From Calliopsis andreniformis (lineage: Eukaryota > Arthropoda > Insecta > Hymenoptera > Andrenidae), in the NCBI RefSeq assembly GCF_051401765.1, contig NW_027480438.1, positions 3,410,001-3,474,000 on the forward strand: a DNA stretch of 64,000 nucleotides, read 5' to 3'. The notes under the pieces were generated by a model. It was not told the DNA's origin and did not search any database. It was given only the letters and a program-made list of their open reading frames with translations. Both the position numbers and the translations under genes were made by a program. Positions within the stretch are counted from its first letter, which is position 1; every line of letters begins with the position of its first letter. Of this stretch, positions 52,402 through 63,300 are shown one piece after another.

Positions 52402-53275
52402 CTCAATCCTCAATTCTCAGTCCTCAATCCTCAATCTTCAATCCTCAATACTCAATCTTCAATCCTCAATCCTCAGTCCTCAATCTTCAATCCTCAATAC
52501 TGAATCTTCTATCCTCAATCTCCAATCCTCAACGTTCAATCCGCAATACCCAATCCTCAACCCTCAACACTCAGTCCACAATCCTCAATATTCAATCCTC
52601 AATCCTCAGACTTCAAACACCAATACTGAACCCTCAGTCCTCGTCCTCAATCCACAACCCTCAGTCCTCAATCCACAATCCTCAACGGTCAATGCTCAAT
52701 ACTCAATCTTCAATGCTCATTACTCAATCCTCAATCCTCAATTCTCAATCCTCAATCGTCAACCTTCAATCCTCAATACTCAATCTTCAATCCTCAATCC
52801 TCAATGTTCAATCCTCAATACCCAATCTTCAGTCTTCAATCCTCAATCCTCAATCCTCAATCCTCAATCCTCAATACTCAGTCCTCAATTCTCAGGCTTC
52901 AATCCTCAATACTCAATCTTCAATCCTCAATCCTCAATCCTCAATCCTCAATCTTCAATCCTCAATACTGAATCTTCAATGCTCAATCCTCAATCCTCAA
53001 TCCTCAATCCTCAATCACCTATCCTCAACACCCAATCCTCAACCTTCAATCCTCTATGTTCAATCCGCAATACCCAATCCTCAATCTTCAACCCTCAACC
53101 CTCAATCCTCAATCCTCAATCCTCAATCCTCAATCCTCAATCCTCAATATTCAATCCTCAATACTCAATCTGCAATCCTCAATCCTCAATCCCCAATCCT
53201 CAATCCTCAATCTTCAATCCTCAATACTCAATCTTCAATCCTCAGTCCTCAATACTCAATCCTCAATCCTCAATC
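52402..53275. repeat. 874-bp duplication, third pair, copy 1
   Basis: 5374-bp partner of the unit at 47028. The ATG of ATGCTCAATACTC at 52692 aligns with 53566. Confidence 0.85.
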
Positions 53276-54493
53276 CTCAATCCTCAATTCTCAGTCCTCA
53301 ATCCTCAATCTTCGATCCTCAATACTCAATCTTCAATCCTCAATCCTCAATCCTCAATCTTCAATCCTCAATACTGAATCTTCTATCCTCAATCTCCAAT
53401 CCTCAATGTTCAATCCGCAATACCCAATCCTCAACCCTCAACACTCAGTCCCCAATCCTCAATATTCAATCCTCAATCCTCAGACTTCAAACACCAATAC
53501 TGAACCCTCAGTCCTCGTCCTCAATCCACAACCCTCAGTCCTCAATCCACAATCCTCAACGGTCAATGCTCAATACTCAATCTTCAATGCTCATTACTCA
53601 ATCCTCAATCCTCAATTCTCAATCCTCAATCGTCAACCTTCAATCCTCAATACTCAATCTTCAATCCTCAATCCTCAATGTTCAATCCTCAATACCCAAT
53701 CTTCAGTCTTCAATCCTCAATCCTCAATCCTCAATCCTCAATCCTCAATACTCAGTCCTCAATTCTCAGGCTTCAATCCTCAATACTCAATCTTCAATCC
53801 TCAATCCTCAATCCTCAATCCTCAATCTTCAATCCTCAATAATGAATCTTCAATGCTCAATCCTCAATCCTCAATCCTCAATCCTCAATCACCTATCCTC
53901 AACACCCAATCCTCAACCTTCAATCCTCTATGTTCAATCCGCAATACCCAATCCTCAATCTTCAACCCTCAACCCTCAATCCTCAATCCTCAATCCTCAA
54001 TCCTCAATCCTCAATCCTCAATATTCAATCCTCAATACTCAATCTGCAATCCTCAATCCTCAATCCCCAATCCTCAATCCTCAATCTTCAATCCTCAATA
54101 CTCAATCTTCAATCATCAATCCTCAATCCTCAATCCTCAATCCTCAATCCTCAATCCTCAATCTTCAATCCTCAATACTCAAACTGCAATCCTCAGTCCT
54201 CAGTCCTCACTCCTCAATTCTCATTCTTCAATCCTCAATACCGAATCCTCAATCTTCAATCCTCAATCCACAATCCTCAATTCTCAATCCACAATCCTCA
54301 ATCCTCAGACTTCAAACACCAATACTCAACCCTCAGTCCTCGTCCTCAATCCGCAACCCTCAATCCTCAATCCTCAATCTTCAATCATTAATATTCAATC
54401 TTCAATCCTCAATCCTCAATCCTCAATCCTCAACTCTCAACCCTCAATGTTCAATCCTCAATACCAAATCCTCAGTCTTCAATCCTCAATCCC
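53264..54493. repeat. 1230-bp tandem array, unit 1
   Basis: TCCTCAATTCTC at 53281 recurs at 54511, and CTCTATGTTCAATCC near 53052 + 874 recurs at 1230-bp steps (ATG at 53930, 55160 and 56390). I noticed three differences from unit 2 over 1230 bp: G in CTTCGATCC near 53314, A in AATAATGAATC near 53842, and A in ATACCAAATCC near 54465. Two six-base units give the remainder of 5 modulo 7. Boundaries are good to about 30 bp. The first 874 bp or so are also the second member of the 874-bp pair. Confidence 0.92.
53512..53517. other. Six-base unit TCCTCG (register shift, example)
   Basis: Example of the main six-base unit, in the context CAG-TCCTCG-TCCTCAA. It shifts the 7-bp register by one base and creates a CpG in otherwise CpG-poor sequence. 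I count about 99 six-base units of both kinds in the window. Confidence 0.88.
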
Positions 54494-55723
54494 CAATCCT
54501 CAATCCTCAATCCTCAATTCTCAGTCCTCAATCCTCAATCTTCAATCCTCAATACTCAATCTTCAATCCTCAATCCTCAATCCTCAATCTTCAATCCTCA
54601 ATACTGAATCTTCTATCCTCAATCTCCAATCCTCAATGTTCAATCCGCAATACCCAATCCTCAACCCTCAACACTCAGTCCCCAATCCTCAATATTCAAT
54701 CCTCAATCCTCAGACTTCAAACACCAATACTGAACCCTCAGTCCTCGTCCTCAATCCACAACCCTCAGTCCTCAATCCACAATCCTCAACGGTCAATGCT
54801 CAATACTCAATCTTCAATGCTCATTACTCAATCCTCAATCCTCAATTCTCAATCCTCAATCGTCAACCTTCAATCCTCAATACTCAATCTTCAATCCTCA
54901 ATCCTCAATGTTCAATCCTCAATACCCAATCTTCAGTCTTCAATCCTCAATCCTCAATCCTCAATCCTCAATCCTCAATACTCAGTCCTCAATTCTCAGG
55001 CTTCAATCCTCAATACTCAATCTTCAATCCTCAATCCTCAATCCTCAATCCTCAATCTTCAATCCTCAATACTGAATCTTCAATGCTCAATCCTCAATCC
55101 TCAATCCTCAATCCTCAATCACCTATCCTCAACACCCAATCCTCAACCTTCAATCCTCTATGTTCAATCCGCAATACCCAATCCTCAATCTTCAACCCTC
55201 AACCCTCAATCCTCAATCCTCAATCCTCAATCCTCAATCCTCAATCCTCAATATTCAATCCTCAATACTCAATCTGCAATCCTCAATCCTCAATCCCCAA
55301 TCCTCAATCCTCAATCTTCAATCCTCAATACTCAATCTTCAATCATCAATCCTCAATCCTCAATCCTCAATCCTCAATCCTCAATCCTCAATCTTCAATC
55401 CTCAATACTCAAACTGCAATCCTCAGTCCTCAGTCCTCACTCCTCAATTCTCATTCTTCAATCCTCAATACCGAATCCTCAATCTTCAATCCTCAATCCA
55501 CAATCCTCAATTCTCAATCCACAATCCTCAATCCTCAGACTTCAAACACCAATACTCAACCCTCAGTCCTCGTCCTCAATCCGCAACCCTCAATCCTCAA
55601 TCCTCAATCTTCAATCATTAATATTCAATCTTCAATCCTCAATCCTCAATCCTCAATCCTCAACTCTCAACCCTCAATGTTCAATCCTCAATACCCAATC
55701 CTCAGTCTTCAATCCTCAATCCC
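54494..55723. repeat. 1230-bp tandem array, unit 2
   Basis: The middle and only fully flanked unit. It has the consensus base at all three places where unit 1 differs from the rest, so those look like private changes in unit 1. Confidence 0.92.
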
Positions 55724-56516
55724 CAATCCTCAATCCTCAATCCTCAATTCTCAGTCCTCAATCCTCAATCTTCAATCCTCAATACTCAATCTTCAATCCT
55801 CAATCCTCAATCCTCAATCTTCAATCCTCAATACTGAATCTTCTATCCTCAATCTCCAATCCTCAATGTTCAATCCGCAATACCCAATCCTCAACCCTCA
55901 ACACTCAGTCCCCAATCCTCAATATTCAATCCTCAATCCTCAGACTTCAAACACCAATACTGAACCCTCAGTCCTCGTCCTCAATCCACAACCCTCAGTC
56001 CTCAATCCACAATCCTCAACGGTCAATGCTCAATACTCAATCTTCAATGCTCATTACTCAATCCTCAATCCTCAATTCTCAATCCTCAATCGTCAACCTT
56101 CAATCCTCAATACTCAATCTTCAATCCTCAATCCTCAATGTTCAATCCTCAATACCCAATCTTCAGTCTTCAATCCTCAATCCTCAATCCTCAATCCTCA
56201 ATCCTCAATACTCAGTCCTCAATTCTCAGGCTTCAATCCTCAATACTCAATCTTCAATCCTCAATCCTCAATCCTCAATCCTCAATCTTCAATCCTCAAT
56301 ACTGAATCTTCAATGCTCAATCCTCAATCCTCAATCCTCAATCCTCAATCACCTATCCTCAACACCCAATCCTCAACCTTCAATCCTCTATGTTCAATCC
56401 GCAATACCCAATCCTCAATCTTCAACCCTCAACCCTCAATCCTCAATCCTCAATCCTCAATCCTCAATCCTCAATCCTCAATATTCAATCCTCAATACTC
56501 AATCTGCAATCCTCAG
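55724..56516. repeat. 1230-bp tandem array, unit 3 (partial)
   Basis: The first 790 bp or so of a third unit. At about 56516 the sequence leaves the unit: AATCTGCAATCCTCAGTCC replaces AATCTGCAATCCTCAATCC. Confidence 0.88.
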
Positions 56517-57040
56517 TCCTCAGTCCTCACTCCTCAATCCTCATTCTTCAATCCTCAATACCGAATCCTCAGTCTTCAATCCTCAATCCTCAGTCCTCAA
56601 TTCTCAATCCACAATCCTCAATCCTCAGACTTCAAACACCAATACTGAACCCTCAGTCCTCGTCCTCAATCCACAACCCTCAATCCTCGATCCTCAATCT
56701 TCAATCATTAATATTCAATCTTCAATCTTCAATCCTCAATCCTCAATCCTCAACCCTCAATCCTCAACGTTCAATCCTCAATCCCCAATCCTCAGTCTTC
56801 CACCCTCAATCCTCAATACTCAATCCTCAATCCTCAATACTCCGTCCTCAATCCTCAATCTTCCATCCTCTATACTCAATCCTCAATCCTCATTCCTCAA
56901 TCCTCAATCTTCAATGCTCAATCTTCAATCCTCAACCCTCAATTCTCAATCCTCAATCCTCAATCCTCAATCCTCAGTCCTCAAATCTCAATCCTGAATC
57001 CCCGATACTGAATCCTCAATATTCAGCCCTCAGTCCTCTA

Positions 57041-57173
57041 CAATCAGTTGTCAATCCTCAATCCTCAATAGAATATCATTAGTTCACAGTTTTCATTACT
57101 CAATACTCAATCTGCAATCTTCAAATCTCTATCCACAAACATCAATTCTCATCACTCAACCCTCAACACTCAG
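57041..57173. repeat. Landmark L39, type A'
   Basis: It is followed after about 110 bp by the join to 1909-bp copy 2, so no A landmark follows. It is preceded by a private AATATTCAGCCC. Confidence 0.9.
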
Positions 57174-57683
57174 TCCCCAATCGTCAATATTCAATCCTCA
57201 GTCCTCAATCCTCAATCCACAATCCTCAACGTTCAATCCTCAATACTCAATCTTCAATGATCATTCCTCAATCCTCAATCCTCAATCCTCAATCCTCAAT
57301 CTTCAATCCTCAATACTCAAACTGCAATCCTCAGTCCTCAGTCCTCACTCCTCAATTCTCATTCTTCAATCCTCAATACCGAATCCTCAATCTTCAATCC
57401 TCAGTCCACAATCCTCAATTCTCAATCCACAATCCTCAATCCTCAGACTTCAAACACCAATACTCAACCCTCAGTCCTCGTCCTCAATCCGCAACCCTCA
57501 ATCCTCAATCCTCAATCTTCAATCATTAATATTCAATCTTCAATCCTCAATCCTCAATCCTCAATCCTCAACTCTCAACCCTCAATGTTCAATCCTCAAT
57601 ACCCAATCCTCAGTCTTCAATCCTCAATCCCCAATCCTCAATCCTCAATCCTCAATTCTCAGTCCTCAATCCTCAATCTTCAA

Positions 57684-57691
57684 TTCAGCAA
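57684..57691. other. One-base insertion giving an eight-base unit (TTCAGCAA)
   Basis: The related unit in the 1230-bp copies is TCCTCAA. Here it is eight bases with several changes, so the register moves by +1. This changes the copy offset from 1908 to 1909. Confidence 0.82.
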
Positions 57692-58949
57692 TACTCAATC
57701 TTCAATCCTCAATCCTCAATCCTCACTCTTCAATCCTCAATACTGAATCTTCTATCCTCAATCTCCAATCCTCAATGTTCAATCCGCAATACCCAATCCT
57801 CAACCCTCAACACTCAGTCCCCAATCCTCAATATTCAATCCTCAATCCTCAGACTTCAAACACCAATACTGAACCCTCAGTCCTCGTCCTCAATCCACAA
57901 CCCTCAGTCCTCAATCCACAATCCTCAACGGTCAATGCTCAATACTCAATCTTCAATGCTCATTACTCAATCCTCAATCCTCAATTCTCAATCCTCAATC
58001 GTCAACCTTCAATCCTCAATACTCAATCTTCAATCCTCAATCCTCAATGTTCAATCCTCAATACCCAATCTTCAGTCTTCAATCCTCAATCCTTAATCCT
58101 CAATCCTCAATCCTCAATACTCAGTCCTCAATTCTCAGGCTTCAATCCTCAATACTCAATCTTCAATCCTCAATCCTCAATCCTCAATCCTCAATCTTCA
58201 ATCCTCAATACTGAATCTTCAATGCTCAATCCTCAATCCTCAATCCTCAATCCTCAATCACCTATCCTCAACACCCAATCCTCAACCTTCAATCCTCTAT
58301 GTTCAATCCGCAATACCCAATCCTCAATCTTCAACCCTCAACCCTCAATCCTCAATCCTCAATCCTCAATCCTCAATCCTCAATCCTCAATATTCAATCC
58401 TCAATACTCAATCTGCAATCCTCAGTCCTCAGTCCTCACTCCTCAATCCTCATTCTTCAATCCTCAATACCGAGTCCTCAGTCTTCAATCCTCAATCCTC
58501 AGTCCTCAATTCTCAATCCTCAATCCTCAATCCTCAGACTTCAAACACCAATACTGAACCCTCAGTCCTCGTCCTCAATCCACAACCCACAATCCTCGAT
58601 CCTCAATCTTCAATCATTAATATTCAATCTTCAATCTTCAATCCTCAATCCTCAATCCTCAACCCCCAATCCTCAACGTTCAATCCTCAATCCCCAATCC
58701 TCAGTCTTCCACCCTCAATCCTCAATACTCAATCCTCAATCCTCAATACTCCGTCCTCAATCCTCAATCTTCAATCCTCTATACTCAATCCTCAATCCTC
58801 ATTCCTCAATCCTCAATCTTCAATGCTCAATCTTCAATCCTCAATCCTCAATTCTCAATCCTCAATCCTCAATCCTCAATCCTCAGTCCTCAAACCTCAA
58901 TCCTGAATCCCCGATACTGAATCCTCAATCTTCAGCCCTCAGTCCTCTA

Positions 58950-59082
58950 CAATCAGTTGTCAATCCTCAATCCTCAATAGAATATCATTAGTTCACAGTT
59001 TTCATTACTCAATACTCAATCTGCAATCTTCAAATCTCTATCCACAAACATCAATTCTCATCACTCAACCCTCAACACTCAG
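58950..59082. repeat. Landmark L40, type A'
   Basis: 1909-bp partner of L39, here in a complete triad: L41 follows at 1237 bp. Confidence 0.9.
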
Positions 59083-59165
59083 TCCCCAATCGTCAATATT
59101 CAATCCTCAGTCCTCAATCCTCAATCCACAATCCTCAACGTTCAATCCTCAATACTCAATCTTCA

Positions 59166-60382
59166 ATGATCATTCCTCAATCCTCAATCCTCAATTCTCA
59201 ATCCTCGATCGTCAATCTTCAATCCTCAATCCTCAATCCTCAATCCTCAATCCTCAATCCTCAATCTTCAATCCTCAATACTCAAACTGCAATCCTCAAT
59301 CCTCAGTCTTCACTCCTCAATTCTCATTCTTCAATCCTCAATACCGGATCCTCAATCTTCAATCCTCAATCCACAATCCTCAATTCTCAATCCACAATCC
59401 TCAATCCTCAGACTTCAAACACCAATACTCAACCCTGAGTCCTCGTCCTCAATCCGCAACCCTCAATCCTCAATCCTCAACCTTCAATCATCAATATTCA
59501 ATCTTCAATCCTCAATCCTCAATCCTCAATCCTCAATACTCAATCCACAATCCTCAATTCTCAATCGTCAATGCTCAATACTCAATCGTCAATCCTCAAA
59601 CCCCAATCCTCAATCTTCAATCCTCAATCCTCAATCCCAAATCCTCAATCCTCAATCTTCAATCCTCAATACTCAATCTTCAATCCTCAGTCCTCAATAC
59701 TCAATCCTCAATCCTCAATCCTCAATCCTCAACCTTCAATCCTCAATACTCAAACTGCAATCCTCAACCCTCAGTCCTCACTCCTCAATCCTCATTCTTC
59801 AATCCTCAATACCGAATCCTCAATCTTCAATCCTCAATCCTCAATCTTCAATTCTCAAACCTCAATCCTCAATCCTCAGACTTCAAACACAAATACTCAA
59901 CCCTCAGTTCTCGTCCTCAATCCACAACCCTCAATCCTCAATCCTCAATCTTCAATCATTAATGTTCAATCTTCAATCTTCAATCCTCAATCCTCAATCC
60001 TCAACCCTCAATCCTCAACGTTCAATCCTCAATACCCAATCCTCAGTCTTCCACCCTCAATCCTCAATACTCAATCCTCAATCCTCAATACTCAGTCCTC
60101 AATCCTCAATCTTCAATCCTCAGTCCTCAAACCTCAATCCTGAATCCTCAATCCTGAATCCTCAATCTTGAGCCCTCAGTCCTCTACAATCAGTTGTCAA
60201 TCCTCAATCCTCAATAGAATATCATCAATTCACAGTTTTCATTACTCAATACTCAATCTGCAATCTTCAAATCTCTATCCACAAACATCAATTCTCATCA
60301 CTCAGCCCTCAACACTCAGTCGCCTGTCCTCAATATTCAATCCTGAATCCTCAATCCTCAATCCACAATCCTCAACGTTCAA
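59166..60382. repeat. Distant near-copy of 31207-32423 (offset 27959)
   Basis: It shares the 91-bp addition with its partner. It differs at a few sites, for example CAACCTTCAATCATC near 59479, CAATCCCAAATCC near 59636 and CAGTTCTCGTCC near 59908. The last of these recurs at 63813. Confidence 0.85.
60187..60319. repeat. Landmark L41, type A
   Basis: Type A with TTTTCATTACTC, followed by CGCCTGTCC. Its B partner is only 566 bp away. Confidence 0.9.
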
Positions 60383-63300
60383 CCCTCAATACTCAATCTT
60401 CAATCCTCAATCCTCAGTCCACAATCTGCAATCCTCAATGCACAATCCTCAATCCTCAATCCTCAGTCCTCAATCCTCAATCCTCAATCCTCAGACCTCA
60501 ATCCTCAACCGTCAGTCCTCGTCCTCAAACCTCAAACCCCAATCCTCAATCCTCAATCTTCAATCATCAATACTCTATCTTCAATCCTCAATCCGCAATC
60601 CTCAATCCTCAATCCTCAATCCTCAATATTCAACGCACTACCCTCAGCCATCAATCCTCAATCCTCAATCCTCAATCCTCAATCCTCAGTCCTCAAACGT
60701 CAATCCTGAATCCTCAAACCTGAATCCTTAATCTTCACCCATAAGTCCTCAACAATCAATTGTCAATCCTCAATCCTCAATAGAATATCCTGAATTCACA
60801 GTTTTCGATACTCAATCCCCATTCTTCAATCTTCAAATCTCAATCCACAAACATCAATCCTCATCACGCAACCCTCAACACTCAGTCCTCAATCTTCAAT
60901 CCACAATCCTCAATCCTCAATCTTCAATCCTCAGTACTCAATCTTCAATCCTCAATCCTCAATTCTCAATCCTCAATGCTCAATACTCAATCGTCAATCA
61001 TCAGTCCTCAATCCCCAATCCTCAATCTTCAATACTCAATCCTCAATCCTCAATCCTCAATCCTCAATCTTCAATCCTCAATACTCAATCTTCAATCATC
61101 AATCCTCAATCCTCAATCCTCAATCCTCAATCTTCAATCCTCAATCTTCAATCCTCAATACTCAAACTGCAATCCTCAGTCCTCAGTCCTCACTCCTCAA
61201 TTCTCATTCTTCAATCCTCAATACCGAATCCTCAATCTTCAATCCTCAATCCACAATCCTCAATTCTCAATCCACAATCCTCAATCCTCAGACTTCAAAC
61301 ACCAATACTCAACCCTCAGTCCTCGTCCTCAATCTGCAACCCTCAATCCTCAATCCTCAATCTTCAATCATTAATATTCAATCTTCAATCCTCAATCCTC
61401 AATCCTCAATACTCAACTCTCAACCCTCAATGTTCAATCCTCAATACCCAATCCTCAGCCTTCAATCCTCAATCCCCAATCCTCAATCCTCAATCCTCAA
61501 TTCTCAGTCCTCAATCCTCAATCTTCAATCCTCAATACTCAATCTTCAATCCTCAATCCTCAATCCTCAATCTTCAATCCTCAATACTGAATCTTCTATC
61601 CTCTATCTCCAATCCTCAATGTTCAATCCGCAATACCCAATCCTCAACCCTCAACACTCAGTCCCCAATCCTCAATATTCAATCCTCAATCCTCAGACTT
61701 CAAACACCAATACTGAACCCTCAGTCCTCGTCCTCAATCCACAACCCTCAGTCCTCAATCCACAATCCTCAACGGTCAATGCTCAATACTCAATCTTCAA
61801 TGCTCATTCCTCAATCCTCAATCCTCAATTCTCAATCCTCAATCGTCAACCTTCAATCCTCAATACTCAATCTTCAATCCTCAATCCTCAATGTTCAATC
61901 CTCAATACCCAATCTTCAGTCTTCAATCCTCAATCCTCAATCCTCAGTCCTCAATCCTCAATACTCAGTCCTCAATTCTCAGGCTTCAATCCTCAATACT
62001 CAATCTTCAATCCTCAATCCTCAATCCTCAATCCTCAATCTTCAATCCTCAATACTGAATCTTCAATGCTCAATCCTCAATCCTCAATCCTCAATCCTCA
62101 ATCACCTATCCTCAACACCCAATCCTCAACCTTCAATCTTCTATGTTCAATCCGCAATACCCAATCCTCAATCTTCAACCCTCAACCCTCAATCCTCAAT
62201 CCTCAATCCTCAATCCTCAATCCTCAATCCTCAATATTCAATCCTCAGTACTCAATCTGCAATCCTCAGTCCTCAGTCCTCACTCCTCAATCCTCATTCT
62301 TCAATCCTCAATACCGAATCCTCAGTCTTCAATGCTCGATCCTCAGTCCTCAATTCTCAATCCTCAATCCTCAATCCTCAGACTTCAAACACCAATACTG
62401 AACCCTCAGTCCTCGTCCTCAATCCACAACCCTCAATCCTCGATCCTCAATCTTCAATCATTAATATTCAATCTTCAATCTTCAATCCTCAATCCTCAAT
62501 CCTCAACCCTCAATCCTCAACGTTCAATCCTCAATCCCCAATCCTCAGTCTTCCATCCTCAATCCTCAATACTCAATCCTCAATCCTCAATTCTCCGTCC
62601 TCAATCCTCAATCTTCAATCCTCTATACTCAATCTTCAATCCTCAATCCTCAATCCTTAATCCTCAATCTTCAATCCTCAATACTGAATCTTCAATCCTC
62701 AATCCTCAATCCTCAATCCTCAATCCTCATTCTTCAATCCTCGACACCCAATCCTCAATCTTCAATCCTCAATGTTCAATCCGCAATACCCAATCCTCAA
62801 TCTTCAATCCTCAACCCTCAATCCTCAATCCTCAATCCGCAATCCTCAATCTTCAATCCTCAATACTCAATCTTCAATCCTCAATCCTCAATCCTCAATC
62901 CTCAATCCTCAATCCTCAATCCTCAGACTTCAAACACAAATACTCAACCCTCAGTCCTCGTCCTCAATCCACAACCCTCAATCCTCAATCCTCAATCTTC
63001 AATCATTAATGTTCAATCTTCAATCTTCAATCCTCAATCCTCAATCCTCAACCCTCAATCCTCAACTTTCAATCCTCAATACCCAATCTTCAATGCTCAT
63101 TCCTCAATCCTCAATCCTCAATTCTCAATCCTCAATCGTCAATCGTCAATCCTCAATGCTCAACCTTCAATCCTCGATCCTCAATCCTCGGTCCTCAATC
63201 CTCAATCGTCAATCTCCAATCCTGAATACTCAATCTTCAATACTCAATCCTCAATCCTCAATCCTCAATCCTCACTCCTCATTCTTCAATCCTCAATACC

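Larger units (their letters stand above)
50700..55060. repeat. 5374-bp tandem duplication, copy 2 (about 4.36 kb)
   Basis: It matches copy 1 from 45326 to about 49620. The offset is 5374, rising to 5437 after the places where copy 1 lost heptads. Past 55060 it carries on as 1230-bp units. Substitutions noticed: G in CCTCAGTCCTCAATC near 52474, C in CAACGTTC near 52532, and A in GTCCACAATCC near 52577. Confidence 0.85.
55375..57282. repeat. 1909-bp-period duplication, copy 1 (1908 bp)
   Basis: ATGTTCAATCCTC at 55677 aligns with 57585 (offset 1908), while ATGCTCAATACTC at 56026 aligns with 57935 (offset 1909). One base was therefore added in copy 2 between these anchors. Three six-base units fit the remainder of 4 modulo 7 of 1908. 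The copies differ at ten or more sites that I could see, more per kilobase than the 1230-bp units, so this event is probably older. It overlaps 1230-bp units 2 and 3. Confidence 0.87.
57283..59191. repeat. 1909-bp-period duplication, copy 2
   Basis: Second copy, carrying the one-base insertion at 57684-57691 and changes such as CCTTAATCC near 58091, ACCGAGTCC near 58470 and CAACCCCCAATCC near 58662. Its right end runs on into the normal A' block (CAATTCTCAATCCTCGATC), which copy 1 lacks. Confidence 0.87.

Noticed and set aside
52692..56997. Very long open frames, for example 1318 codons at 52692-56648 and 1313 codons at 53056-56997, encoding repeats of SSILNPQ
   Set aside because: The heptamer has no stop in any + frame, so all three frames stay open and spell the same heptapeptide. 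The two frames named overlap for 3.6 kb in different phases. Frames begin at chance ATG variants (CAATGCTC, CAATGTTC) and end at chance TGA or TAA variants. No start context, signal, domain or codon bias supports a protein.
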